NCBI GenBank assembly: GCA_024236215.1
Contig: JACKKX010000001.1
Coordinates: forward strand, 733,501 to 797,500
Reading direction: 5' to 3'
Origin: Novosphingobium sp.
Lineage (GTDB): Bacteria; Pseudomonadota; Alphaproteobacteria; Sphingomonadales; Sphingomonadaceae
Length of the DNA: 64,000 nt
Shown: positions 8,332-16,637 of the stretch, one piece after another
Numbering within the stretch: position 1 is the stretch's first letter
Layout of the letters: each line of letters starts with the position of its first letter
The notes under the pieces: generated by a model
Databases searched by the model: none
What the model saw: the letters and a program-made list of their open reading frames with translations, nothing else
Told to the model about the DNA's origin: nothing
Program-made: the position numbers and the translations under genes

Positions 8332-9540
8332 GTGAAAAAACTTCCCGCCATCGATCGTTACATTTTTCGGCTGGTACTGATGCCGATGCTGGCGGTGTTC
8401 CTGATCGCCGCCTCGCTGCTTGTGCTCGACAAGATGCTCAAGCTGTTCGATTTCGTGGCGACCGAAGGCGGGCCTGTCAGCGTCGTGTTCCGCATGCTTG
8501 CGAACCTCCTGCCCGAGTATGCCAGCCTTGCGATTCCGCTGGGGCTGATGCTGGGCATCCTGTTCGCATTCCGCAAGCTGGCGACCAGCAGCGAGCTTGA
8601 CGTGATGCGTGCGGTGGGCCTGTCCTATGGCCGACTGCTGCGGGTGCCCTACATGATGACCGCGGTGCTGGCGGGCGTGAACCTGCTGATCGTCGGCTAC
8701 CTCCAGCCCTATTCGCGCTATTATTACGAGCAGCTCCAGTTCGAGCTGCGTTCTGGCGCGCTGGGCGCCTCGATCAAGGTCGGGGAGTTCACCACGCTCA
8801 AGGACAGGATGGCGCTGCGGATCGAGGAAAGCGAAGAGGATGGCCACCGCCTGATCGGAATCTTCGCCCGTGTCGCCTCACCCAAGGGGCAGGTGCTGAC
8901 AATTTCGGCCCGCGAAGGGCGGTTTCTCGCCCTCAAGGATCATCCCGACACAATCATCCTGCGCCTCAGCGACGGCCAGATCATCCAGGACCAGCCCGGC
9001 AAGACCGCCCGGGTGCTGAGCTTCTCGCGCCATGACCTGCCGATCGACCTGCCGGCGATCGAAAAGTTCCGCCAGCGCGGCGGCAAGGAGCGCGAATACA
9101 TCCTGCCCGAACTGCTCAAGATCGGCTGGAGCGACAAGGCCAGCGAAGAGGCCCGCAACGAAACCCGGGCCAGCCTCAATTACCGAATGGTCGAGGTGGT
9201 GATGATGCTGCTCCTGCCGCTGCTCGCGGTGGCCCTGGCGGTGCCACCGAAGCGCTCGACCTCGCCGCTCGGGGTGTTCGTCTCGATCGTGATGGTGGTG
9301 GCCTATCACAAGGTCAACGAATACGGCCAGGCGGTTGCCGCGCTGGGCCGGGTCTCGCCATGGCTTGCGCTGTGGGGGCCGTTCGTGCTCTTCGCCTTGC
9401 TGATCGTGTGGATGTACTGGCGGGTTGCCTATGTCCCGGGCGGGCAGGCGATCGGCGCGCTTGAACGGCTCGCCGCGAAGCTGAGCAAATGGACCAGGGC
9501 GATCGCCGCGCGCATCAATCGCAAACCCGGAGTGGCGTGA
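8332..9540 (+). CDS. lptF: LPS export ABC transporter permease LptF
   Basis: A 402-residue inner-membrane protein with the LptF/LptG layout: three N-terminal membrane segments, a periplasmic beta-jellyroll (about residues 135-285) and three C-terminal membrane segments. The conserved MRAVGLSYGRLLRVPYM coupling region (residues 86-102) and YRMVEVVMMLLLPLLAVALA are visible. It starts at GTG 8332. It works with LptG and the ATPase LptB to extract lipopolysaccharide from the inner membrane. Its TGA overlaps the lptG ATG by one base, so the pair is translationally coupled. Confidence 0.92.
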   Translation: MKKLPAIDRYIFRLVLMPMLAVFLIAASLLVLDKMLKLFDFVATEGGPVSVVFRMLANLLPEYASLAIPLGLMLGILFAFRKLATSSELDVMRAVGLSYGRLLRVPYMMTAVLAGVNLLIVGYLQPYSRYYYEQLQFELRSGALGASIKVGEFTTLKDRMALRIEESEEDGHRLIGIFARVASPKGQVLTISAREGRFLALKDHPDTIILRLSDGQIIQDQPGKTARVLSFSRHDLPIDLPAIEKFRQRGGKEREYILPELLKIGWSDKASEEARNETRASLNYRMVEVVMMLLLPLLAVALAVPPKRSTSPLGVFVSIVMVVAYHKVNEYGQAVAALGRVSPWLALWGPFVLFALLIVWMYWRVAYVPGGQAIGALERLAAKLSKWTRAIAARINRKPGVA

Positions 9541-10637
9541 TGGAGCTCGATTTCTTCCCGTCGCGCACGATTGCCTTCTACCTTGCCCGTCTGTTCGTGG
9601 GCCGGATCCTCGGCGTTCTGTTGCTGCTGGTACTGGTGCTGCAAATGCTCGATCTGCTATCCGAAAGCGGCAAGATCCTGGCATATCCTGGCAACGGCGA
9701 GGCGCAGCTATGGCACTATGTCAGCCTGCGGATACCGCAACTGATCGCCCGCTTTCTGCCCTATTCTGTGCTGCTGGCCACGCTTTTCACCTTCTGGCCG
9801 CTCAACCACAATTCCGAGGTGATCGCGATGCGCGCCGCCGGGCTTTCGGCGCACCAGATCCTTGCCCCGCTGCTGGTTACGGCGATGACGGTCTCGCTGG
9901 TCAGCTTCGCCTTCAACGAGCGCGTGGTGACCCGGGCGACCGCCACGCTCAAGGCCTGGGAGGCGGCCGACTTCGGCCCCATTCCCAAGGATGCCGCTGT
10001 ACGCGATAACGTCTACCTTCCCGACGGCCCGAATATTCTCGCAGCGGCTCAGGTAAGCGGAAGCGGCGCAGACACGCAGATGCACACCGTCACCTGGTAT
10101 CAGCGCGATGCCAATGGGATTGTAGTGGCCGAGGTGCGAAGCCCAAGGGCAAGTTATGCCAATCCCGGCTGGCGTTTGGAAAGCCCGGTGCGCTTCGAGG
10201 TTGCGACAACCTCAACCTCCCAACTGGCGCCATTGGTCGTGGCTCAGGGGGTTACTCCCGCCCAGGTTGCCATTACCAAGGTCGATCCCGACCGGCAGGA
10301 CATCTTCACGCTTTCGCGTTCGATCTCGGCGCTCGAGGATTCGGGGCGCCGCACCAGCGAACTGAACGGCAAGTGGTGGCACAAACTGTCCGGTCCGCTA
10401 TCGGCTCTGCTGATGCCCCTGCTGGGATCGGTCGCGGCCTTCGGGCTGGCGCGTTCGGGCCAGCTGCTGGTCCGCGCGGTGATCGGCATGGCGCTGGGCT
10501 TTGCCTATTTCGTGGTGGACAACGCGGCGCTCGCGATGGGCAACTTCGGTGGGTACCCCCCGATGATCGCGGCCTGGGCGCCGTTCCTGCTGTTCCTGTT
10601 GGTCGGGGAGACCGTTCTGGTCCGAACCGAGGAATGA
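9540..10637 (+). CDS. lptG: LPS export ABC transporter permease LptG
   Basis: A 365-residue partner permease with the same topology as LptF. It opens with FFPSRTIAFYLARLFVGRIL. The coupling helix is NSEVIAMRAAGLSAHQIL, the periplasmic jellyroll spans about residues 125-265, and the C-terminal membrane bundle begins KLSGPLSALLMPLLGSVAAF. ATG at 9540 shares its A with the lptF stop (TGATG). The pair forms the transmembrane core of LptB2FG in the cell envelope. Confidence 0.92.
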   Translation: MELDFFPSRTIAFYLARLFVGRILGVLLLLVLVLQMLDLLSESGKILAYPGNGEAQLWHYVSLRIPQLIARFLPYSVLLATLFTFWPLNHNSEVIAMRAAGLSAHQILAPLLVTAMTVSLVSFAFNERVVTRATATLKAWEAADFGPIPKDAAVRDNVYLPDGPNILAAAQVSGSGADTQMHTVTWYQRDANGIVVAEVRSPRASYANPGWRLESPVRFEVATTSTSQLAPLVVAQGVTPAQVAITKVDPDRQDIFTLSRSISALEDSGRRTSELNGKWWHKLSGPLSALLMPLLGSVAAFGLARSGQLLVRAVIGMALGFAYFVVDNAALAMGNFGGYPPMIAAWAPFLLFLLVGETVLVRTEE

Positions 10638-10645
10638 CCGGCGCG

Positions 10646-11719
10646 CTAGCGCGGCATCATGGTGCTGCGGGCAAGGCGCACCACCAGCGGCACCAGCCCC
10701 GGATAGTTGGCCTGATTGTAGGTCGATCCCACGCCAAGGTGGGCGAGAAGACGCCGGTGCGCCTCGCCCAGCGAATGATAGGGCATGCTCGGCAAGAGGT
10801 GGTGCAGCGCATGATAGCGCAGACCCACCGGCGCCCACAGCGGCGAAAGCAGTGCGGGCGGGGGAACGTTGACCGAATCGAGATATTGCCCGGTCACTGT
10901 CATCGCTTCGCCATCGTTGACCCACAGGTGGGCCACCAGGGTGCGGATCTGATTGAGCAGTGCCACAAGCGAGACCACCGCAATCGCGATCAGCAGCGGC
11001 CGCCAGCCATAGAGCCAGCTCGCGGCCAGCACACCGATCGCCCACAGCGAAGCCCCAAGCTCCTGCCAGAATACCATCCGCGCGAAGTCACCTTCGGGCG
11101 GGCGGCGACGGAAGTCCGGGTTGATCGACAACGATGAGGCGCGTTCCCACACCAGCTTGCGCAGTGGCGGAATTGCCACCCCAAGAGGATTGAGCAGCGC
11201 GCAGCGGACCAGCAGTCCGACCGGCAGCAACAGCGCCACCAGGATGAACGCGGGAAGCGACCACCACTTCATCAACCCCAGCGGCAGATATTCCGGGTCT
11301 TCCGCCGTGCCATAGCGGGTGCGGGCATGGTGCAGGGTGTGAACCTGCTCATACATCAGCGAAGGGGTAAGCAGCGGAATTCCGACCAGCAGGTTCCAGA
11401 CCAGGCGAAAGCCGGGCAGCGCGTTCTTGTGGATGTGGGTCAGCTCATGAATGAACAGCAGCGCTCGATAGAGCGCCAGCACGCTGACTGCGCTGCATGC
11501 CAGTGCCAGCCATGGGCTGTCAGCAAGGATCGCCCCGGCAAGCGCCGCATAGCCCAGTGCAGCCGATCCCAGCATGTCGGGCCAGAAGATGGCGGCGCGC
11601 GCCTCGGAAATATCCCGCGTCAGATCGACTGCGGCGCGCAGCATCTCCTTGTCATCCGGGATCGCAGCCAGCTTGCCCGCACTGGCCCCTGCTGATCCGA
11701 TCTTTTCCTGCACAGTCAT
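10646..11719 (-). CDS. Membrane fatty-acid desaturase family protein
   Basis: A 357-residue integral membrane di-iron enzyme. The three histidine boxes are present: HELTH (about residue 90), HTLHHAR (about 126) and HALHHLLP (near 317). Hydrophobic pairs between the boxes fit the four-helix desaturase topology. The expected role is O2-dependent desaturation or hydroxylation of an acyl chain or lipid; the substrate is unknown. Start ATG at 11719 is preferred over an in-frame start 99 nt upstream because that extension is Arg-rich. It is convergent with lptG (8-nt gap) and divergent from the GNAT-like gene. Confidence 0.82.
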   Translation of the reverse strand: MTVQEKIGSAGASAGKLAAIPDDKEMLRAAVDLTRDISEARAAIFWPDMLGSAALGYAALAGAILADSPWLALACSAVSVLALYRALLFIHELTHIHKNALPGFRLVWNLLVGIPLLTPSLMYEQVHTLHHARTRYGTAEDPEYLPLGLMKWWSLPAFILVALLLPVGLLVRCALLNPLGVAIPPLRKLVWERASSLSINPDFRRRPPEGDFARMVFWQELGASLWAIGVLAASWLYGWRPLLIAIAVVSLVALLNQIRTLVAHLWVNDGEAMTVTGQYLDSVNVPPPALLSPLWAPVGLRYHALHHLLPSMPYHSLGEAHRRLLAHLGVGSTYNQANYPGLVPLVVRLARSTMMPR

Positions 11720-11860
11720 GCGATAATCCAGTGTGACCCGTCGGCGGGCACGGTTTTGCCCGTTTGGCGATCCGGCGCGGGTTGCTTCGGCTTGACAAGT
11801 CGGCACTGCCGCCCGCACTTCGCTTCCCGCAATCCGCTAAGCCCAAACAAAGGCAATATC

Positions 11861-13027
11861 GTGGCCGAAACCGAACTAGCCGTAGTCCCCGTCGCGAACA
11901 AGGCGGACTTCAATGCTTTTATCGATCTCACTTATCGGCTCAATGCGGATGATCCCAACTGGGTGCCGCAACTGCGCGCCGAAGAAGTGGAAAAATTCAC
12001 CCCCGGAGGCAATCCCTTCTTTGAACATGCACGCTGCCAGCTGTTCCTCGCCAGACGTGCGGGGCAGGTGGTCGGGCGGATTTCGGCACACATCGACGAA
12101 CTGGCACTCAGCCAGCCGGCCGAACAGGGCATGGGACCGGGGACCGGCAACTGGGGCGCGCTTGAGGCAGAGGACGAGGCAACCGCGCAGGCCCTGATCG
12201 CCGCCGCGGAAGACTGGCTGCGCGACCAGGGCATGACCCGCGCGCTCGCGCCGATGAACCTTTCGGTTTGGGAAGAGCCGGGCGTGCTGGTGCGTGGGCA
12301 CGATCATCCGCCGATGGTGATGATGGGGCACCATGCCCCGCAGAGCCAGGGCTGGATCGAACGCGCGGGCTACGCCACTGCCAAGGTGCTCTACACCTAC
12401 GAGCTCGACATCGTGAAGCCGTTCCCACCGCTGATCCAGCGGATCGTTTCATCGGGCGAGAAGAACGATCGCATCCGGGTGCGCCCGGTCAACAAGGCGA
12501 AGTTCGATCAGGAGGCGGCGATCATCCTCGATATCCTCAACGATGCCTGGTCAGACAACTGGGGCTTCGTGCCGATCACCGATGCGGAAGTCGCCTATAC
12601 CGGCAAGAAGCTCAAGCCGCTGGTGCGCGAAGACCTGATCATGATCGCCGAGCTCGAAGGCGAGCCGGTGGCCTTCATGATGACCCTGCCCGATCTCAAT
12701 CAGGCGCAAAAGCGCTGGGTGCGGCCTAACGGCAAGCCCACGCCGCTCGGCTGGATCAAGCTGGGGCTGTGGATCCTCAAGCCCCGCAACGCCGATATGC
12801 GCGTGCCGCTAATGGGCGTGCGCAAGCGCCTGCAATCGAGCCGTCTGGCCAGCCAGCTGGCCTTCATGATGATCGAATACATCCGCCGCAACGCGGTGGC
12901 CAACTACAACGGCAAGCGCGGCGAGATCGGCTGGATCCTGGATGACAACCAGGGAATGAACGCCATCGCCGAGGCGATCGACAGCAAGGTCAACAAGGAA
13001 TACCGGATCTACGAGAAGGCGCTTTAA
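11861..13027 (+). CDS. GNAT-fold conserved protein (YghO-like)
   Basis: A 388-residue soluble protein starting at GTG 11861 after AAAGGCAATATC. The N-terminal third has ADFNAFIDLTYRLNADDPNWVP and HARCQLFLARRAGQVVGRI, which resembles the GNAT acetyl-CoA fold. The middle has the conserved MNLSVWEEPGVLVRGHDHPP block. The C-terminus contains FMMIEYIRRNAVANYNGKRGE. This arrangement is that of a widespread proteobacterial family, sometimes annotated YghO or (doubtfully) dATP pyrophosphohydrolase. Function is not established. Confidence 0.65.
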   Translation: MAETELAVVPVANKADFNAFIDLTYRLNADDPNWVPQLRAEEVEKFTPGGNPFFEHARCQLFLARRAGQVVGRISAHIDELALSQPAEQGMGPGTGNWGALEAEDEATAQALIAAAEDWLRDQGMTRALAPMNLSVWEEPGVLVRGHDHPPMVMMGHHAPQSQGWIERAGYATAKVLYTYELDIVKPFPPLIQRIVSSGEKNDRIRVRPVNKAKFDQEAAIILDILNDAWSDNWGFVPITDAEVAYTGKKLKPLVREDLIMIAELEGEPVAFMMTLPDLNQAQKRWVRPNGKPTPLGWIKLGLWILKPRNADMRVPLMGVRKRLQSSRLASQLAFMMIEYIRRNAVANYNGKRGEIGWILDDNQGMNAIAEAIDSKVNKEYRIYEKAL

Positions 13028-13062
13028 GCCGCTGTTGCCGTTCGCGCCGTCTGCCGGTCACC

Positions 13063-13088
13063 ATGAACCGGCCCCGCGCATGAACCGG
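13063..13088 (+). repeat. Direct repeat ATGAACCGG x2
   Basis: ATGAACCGG occurs at 13063-13071 and again at 13080-13088, a 17-bp period. The core GAACCGG is the left half of the GTACCGGTAC-type motif found 55 bp further right, so these may be weak extra sites for the same regulator. Confidence 0.4.
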
Positions 13089-13142
13089 ACGCGATGGGGG
13101 AAGCGATCGCTCCGGCTGGTGGCGGAGTACCGTGGATCACAT

Positions 13143-13152
13143 GTACCGGTAC
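13143..13152 (+). promoter_or_regulatory. GTACCGGTAC palindrome, site 1
   Basis: A perfect 10-bp palindrome between the GNAT-like gene and the lipoprotein gene. It ends 50 nt before ATG 13203. It is one of the motif copies spread through 13-30 kb, always upstream of exported-protein genes. Confidence 0.6.
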
Positions 13153-13202
13153 CGCCTTGCGATTGACGGTGCTGGCCAGCACGGTTGATTGATACTTTCG
13201 CG

Positions 13203-13886
13203 ATGCCTGGTTCCCGAAGCAAGAATTCCGCACTGTCGCGGCTGAAATCCCGAGCTGCGCTTGCCGCAATCGCGGGGCTTCTCCTTTCAGTTGTTTCGGC
13301 ATGCCAATCGGCAACGCCCAAATCCTTGCTTCCCGCCGACGTGAAGACGAACCCGACCGCGCATGGCGGCAATGCCGTGGCGTTCCAGCTCTCGGGACTG
13401 CCCGGTGCCGTCCGCCTCTTGGGCGCACAGCTCCATTACGAGGTCAAGAATCGTGATTGCGTGCCGATGGATCATGGGCTTGCGGTGGGCGGTGTGCGGT
13501 TGCCGCCGCAGTACGCCCTGGCAGCGTCGTTCTGGCTGGCCCCGGACAGCGCGCTGGTCGTCGAAACCCCGGATGACGCACTGATAGACGAGGATTATTT
13601 CGGTCTCGGCGTGTGCCACTGGGAGCTCGAAAGTGTGTCGCTGGCATTTGCGTCCCGGTCAGGCGCCCGCTTCGTGGCAACGCTCTCTACAAGCGAAGTT
13701 CAGAAAATGCGCGGAGGTGACATTCGGGTCATGCAGTATCTCGCCAGTGACTACGCGTCGCCTGGAAAGCCGGATCCGGCCATCTTCGGGGAGCGCCCCG
13801 GCTTCTATCCCGCTGACAAGCCGGTCTTTGCCCTCACGGCGTCTTATCGGAACATCAACGACGGCCCAAGTGGACCTATTGAATGA
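13203..13886 (+). CDS. Putative lipoprotein of unknown function
   Basis: A 227-residue protein with a lipoprotein signal: positive N-terminus, hydrophobic stretch ALAAIAGLLLSVVSAC and lipobox VSAC near residue 33. The mature part has two isolated Cys (NRDCVPMDHG, GLGVCHWELES) that could pair. No family recognised. A TTG at 13185 in the same frame is an alternative start. A GTACCGGTAC site lies upstream. Its 3' end overlaps the convergent DUF4189-type gene by 11 nt. It is the left-most member of the exported-protein cluster. Confidence 0.6.
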   Translation: MPGSRSKNSALSRLKSRAALAAIAGLLLSVVSACQSATPKSLLPADVKTNPTAHGGNAVAFQLSGLPGAVRLLGAQLHYEVKNRDCVPMDHGLAVGGVRLPPQYALAASFWLAPDSALVVETPDDALIDEDYFGLGVCHWELESVSLAFASRSGARFVATLSTSEVQKMRGGDIRVMQYLASDYASPGKPDPAIFGERPGFYPADKPVFALTASYRNINDGPSGPIE

Positions 13887-14871
13887 TCCGGTGTCGGCCC
13901 GTGCCGTAATCGTGAACGAACACGCCACTTTGGCGGCTGTCGATTGGTTCCTGCACCCTGCAACTCGTCGCATTCTGCTGATTGCATACCTTGGATGCGC
14001 GCATCTCGGCCCGCTCGACCGTCGCTTCGGCCGAAACCGCACGTCGGTCCGTATCTACCAGATAGGGCACGATGAAGCCGTTTCCGACCCAATTGGCAAC
14101 TTCGCATGCCCTGCCATTCATCGCCGCCTCGCATGCGGCAATGGCCCGGCTCTGGGCTCTAGCGAGATCGGGGTAGCCGCTGGCGACATAGAGCAGCTGG
14201 GTTTCGTTGCCCGCTTCCCAGGCAGCCGCCGCGTAGGACTTGCGGTAGCGCGCAAGATTAGGATTGTGATCGTGATCATAGGAGTTGAAGGTGACAATCA
14301 GCACGCACGGCATGACTTGCCGGGCACCGCAAGCTTCCAACGCGCGCATGCCCGCCTCGTTGGACGTTCCACCCATCGCGTAGACCAGTGATCCCGACGA
14401 ATCGCGTGCCACGCCAATTGCGGCTTCCGAAAAGCCAGCCGCCACACTGCAGCCCGATCCCATAGCGGCGGTGCACGCGGCCAGAACGTTGCGTTTGGCC
14501 GCATCCTCGGACAGAGCAGCGCCGTTCAGCCAGACATCGCCGACATCGGGATGCCAGGCCATGGCCGCAGACGTATCGACATGGACGTAGCGCGGAACGT
14601 AGGGGCCGTTTCCGGAGCCTGCGCCATCGACAGGTGCGCAAAGTGGCATAGGTGCGACGCCATTGCCGCCCGGGGTAGTTCCGACCTGATTTTCCCCGGG
14701 GCCGGGGCCATTTGGGCAAATATACTGGGCATGCGCCGGGCTCGGCGCGGCTAGCAGCAGAAGCCCGATTGCGATGATGGCTGCTGCCAGGAAAAACCGC
14801 ACGGTCGCGCCACCAAGCCCGAAAATCGGATCATCGGCATCCCCGTTCTGCGCCCCGAAAAGCCAGTTCAT
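13876..14871 (-). CDS. Secreted DUF4189-type repeat protein
   Basis: A 331-residue exported protein. A 22-residue cytoplasmic lead precedes a long signal helix (VRFFLAAAIIAIGLLLLAAP) ending AHAQ. The mature N-terminus is AQYICPNGPGPGENQVGTT...PLC, a module shared with the protein at 19650-20432. The rest holds DUF4189-like units: W-aliphatic openings (AWHPDVGDVW, AAWEAGNETQLLYVA) and Ala-rich helices ending in Cys pairs (RNVLAACTAAMGSGCSVA, MRALEACGARQVMPC, RAIAACEAAMNGRACEVA). AAAGGAA precedes ATG 14871. No enzyme motif is visible. The role is probably in the periplasm or outside the cell. Confidence 0.72.
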   Translation of the reverse strand: MNWLFGAQNGDADDPIFGLGGATVRFFLAAAIIAIGLLLLAAPSPAHAQYICPNGPGPGENQVGTTPGGNGVAPMPLCAPVDGAGSGNGPYVPRYVHVDTSAAMAWHPDVGDVWLNGAALSEDAAKRNVLAACTAAMGSGCSVAAGFSEAAIGVARDSSGSLVYAMGGTSNEAGMRALEACGARQVMPCVLIVTFNSYDHDHNPNLARYRKSYAAAAWEAGNETQLLYVASGYPDLARAQSRAIAACEAAMNGRACEVANWVGNGFIVPYLVDTDRRAVSAEATVERAEMRASKVCNQQNATSCRVQEPIDSRQSGVFVHDYGTGRHRIIQ

Positions 14872-14980
14872 TGCGTTCCTTTCAACCTTGTTTCTGGTGC
14901 TGCAAAGACCGTTTAGATTCAGGCCCGCCGAAACACCTCCATGCAATTAGACCTCTGATACAGCAAAGAAAACAGTCCCG

Positions 14981-15024
14981 GCGCACCAGTGCATCCCGGG
15001 GGGCCACGGAATGCACTGGTGTGC
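14981..15024. repeat. 14-bp inverted repeat (GCGCACCAGTGCAT)
   Basis: GCGCACCAGTGCAT at 14981-14994 is repeated inverted at 15011-15024 with one mismatch and a 16-bp spacer. The arms resemble the regional motif (CACCAGTGC versus CACCGGTAC). There is no T-tract, so an operator pair is likelier than a terminator. It lies 110 bp upstream of the DUF4189-type gene at 13876-14871. Confidence 0.5.
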
Positions 15025-15077
15025 AGGAAAGCCGATTGCCATCCCCAGGGCGGGTTTGGCCGAGATGGAAGCCATTT

Positions 15078-15085
15078 CCGGTACC
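15078..15085. promoter_or_regulatory. Degenerate CCGGTACC motif copy
   Basis: TTCCGGTACCCC sits just past the end of the broken DUF4189 gene and 207 nt upstream of the start at 14871. It matches 8 of the 10 core bases of GTACCGGTAC. At this distance, function is doubtful. Confidence 0.25.
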
Positions 15086-15113
15086 CCTATGGTGCAGCTT
15101 ATGAGTCTACGGC

Positions 15114-15497
15114 CTAGTTGAAGGACGATGGCAGGCTGCAGGCGGCATACTGGATCTGACAATGCCGTGTCATCCTGGCGCAGCTGCGCAATGCCAGCCT
15201 GCCTGCTGCTGCCAGGCTTTCGGCGTATGCGACCCCGACCTGCCTGTCGTCCCCCGTCGCTTAGGCTGCGCATTGATTTCGATAGGTAAGGCGAACCCTG
15301 CATTCGCCAGCACCGCCGCTTTCCTCGCATTGGCGCACCGCGCCCGAGACCGCCACTTCCACGCTGGGACTGCCGCGCGTGGCGCCAAACCCATTGCCGC
15401 CAAGTGCAATTGCACCCCACCTCTCCCCGGCCAGATCAGATGCAGCGAGGCCCGGCGCCAGCAGGCCCGCCGCAATGATCAGTAGATTCTTCCTCAT
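15114..15497 (-). pseudogene. DUF4189 secreted protein interrupted by an in-frame TAA
   Basis: Starting at ATG 15497 (AAAGGAAG upstream), a signal peptide (MRKNLLIIAAGLLAPGLAAS) is followed by the DUF4189 start ERWGAIALGGNGFGA and CEESGGAGECRVRLTYRNQCAA. A TAA at 15261-15263 then stops the frame at 78 residues. The same frame stays open after the TAA for 48 more codons to TAG at 15114. Those codons read GVAYAESLAAAGRLALRSC and HCQIQYAAC, the expected C-terminal half, as in the intact paralogue at 26154 (EIALRGCSRRTENCKIYY). So a single nonsense change (or an unusual readthrough) breaks an otherwise intact gene. Confidence 0.75.
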
Positions 15498-15505
15498 GGC
15501 TTCCT

Positions 15506-15533
15506 TTCGCGACGGCAAGTTCGCGACGGCAAG
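15506..15533. repeat. Tandem 14-bp duplication TTCGCGACGGCAAG
   Basis: Two perfect head-to-tail copies (15506-15519, 15520-15533) lie 9-36 nt upstream of the start of the broken DUF4189 gene. They could be a slipped-strand duplication in its leader. Confidence 0.8.
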
Positions 15534-15537
15534 GAGG

Positions 15538-15912
15538 TCAATGCGGCAACCTGCGCCGACCACCTGCTGCTTCCCGGTATCGGGTTCTGAATGCAGCGCT
15601 GAGTGGGAGACTTGCGCTCAGCAAGAGCCAGGCAAGGCCGAATGGTATGGTGCTCGACCTGCTGCGGCAGGTCAGCACGACCATGGTGGCCGTTCCTGCG
15701 CCGTCGCCCGAATCCGCGAGTTCATGGGATTTCATCGAGCCCGGCAGACACTGATCGAGCGAGAATTCCCGGCCACCCTTGCTTGTCGGAAATACCCGAG
15801 CAGCAGGATCATCCAGGTCCGATGGTGCCCACCCTCTGAGATCCGGGCTCAGATAGAGGAACCCGGCCAGCGCCAGAAGGGCCAATGCCGACAGGCTTGT
15901 CCACCTTTTCAT
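15538..15912 (-). CDS. Small two-helix membrane protein of unknown function
   Basis: A 124-residue protein starting at ATG 15912 (GAGGG upstream). It has one hydrophobic segment at residues 6-23 (SALALLALAGFLYL) and a second at about 92-112 (IPFGLAWLLLSASLPLSAAF). Between them is a periplasm-sized loop with two Cys (LDQCLPGSM, VVLTCRS). A short basic tail follows. No family recognised. It lies between the broken DUF4189 gene and the LuxR-type regulator, all leftward, so it may be in one transcript with them. Confidence 0.55.
   Translation of the reverse strand: MKRWTSLSALALLALAGFLYLSPDLRGWAPSDLDDPAARVFPTSKGGREFSLDQCLPGSMKSHELADSGDGAGTATMVVLTCRSRSSTIPFGLAWLLLSASLPLSAAFRTRYREAAGGRRRLPH
15571..15580 (-). 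promoter_or_regulatory. Degenerate motif copy upstream of the DUF4189 pseudogene
   Basis: On the minus strand ATACCGGGAA keeps 7 of 10 bases of GTACCGGTAC. It ends 73 nt before the pseudogene start, inside the 69-76 nt window seen for intact members. It is read as a decayed site. Confidence 0.35.
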
Positions 15913-16014
15913 CGCGCCCTCGCGCACCGTTCGCGTCGATGGAACGGCTCTGCGCCAGGTGCAGTGGGGGTTTCTGAGATCGGTAGTGCAAAATCCATGC
16001 GAACTCACCTGGGG

Positions 16015-16455
16015 CTAGCGGCAAGATTCCCGCTCGAGATCGCATGACGGCCTCGATGCCGATCTCGCTGCAGCCTCCTGACGGGTCGATACGCCAAGCA
16101 GACGCATGATCTGCGAGATATGGTTGCGAACGGTGAAGTGAGACAAGTCAAGTCGGCGACCAATCTGCTTGTTCGACAAGCCTGTTGCCAGCAAGGCGAG
16201 GATTTCTCTCTGTCTGCTCGTCAGATTGCACGGCTCGCGGAAGGAGCCGCATCCCGCATCGATTTGCGGCACCGCTGCGGCTCCCTCGACGAGTCTGACT
16301 TCCAGTCGAACTCCGCGGGGCAGCGCGGCCCGAATTCCTGGCAATGCCGATTGGACGGCGTCCACAAGAGCAGCGCTGCTGGCTTCGACGATCAGCCACA
16401 TGCTTGTCTTGTCGCGCGGTACAATCGTCTGCGAGGGCGATGCGGTCTCGGCCAT
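16015..16455 (-). CDS. LuxR-type HTH transcriptional regulator
   Basis: A 146-residue protein whose C-terminal half is a clear LuxR/FixJ helix-turn-helix: LTSRQREILALLATGLSNKQ, then IGRRLDLSHFTVRNHISQIM and RLLGVSTRQEAAA. The 75-residue N-terminal part (MWLIVEASSAALVDAVQSAL) looks like a shortened receiver without a visible phospho-Asp. Start ATG 16455 is preferred for domain content, though its ribosome site is poor. ATG at 16545 is an alternative. It is divergent from the LytTR regulator, so the two regulators share a short control region. Confidence 0.75.
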   Translation of the reverse strand: MAETASPSQTIVPRDKTSMWLIVEASSAALVDAVQSALPGIRAALPRGVRLEVRLVEGAAAVPQIDAGCGSFREPCNLTSRQREILALLATGLSNKQIGRRLDLSHFTVRNHISQIMRLLGVSTRQEAAARSASRPSCDLERESCR

Positions 16456-16637
16456 GAAGCGTTGCGGCAATCGCTTGTGACATCGGCGCGACGAACCCTC
16501 GACGTTTCGCAAGGCCCTATCGAAAGCTGATCTTCTCCCGTTCATGCAGCTGAGGCTAGAAGCCGCGCCGCGATCGTCGTATCCCTGAAATGACGAGTGG
16601 CGACGGGAAGGTTTTGAATGGCAGGACAATTCTACCA

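Noticed and set aside
14947-15420. Separate 157-codon gene on the minus strand
   Set aside because: It is the wrong frame over the DUF4189 pseudogene; the true frame shows the family motifs.
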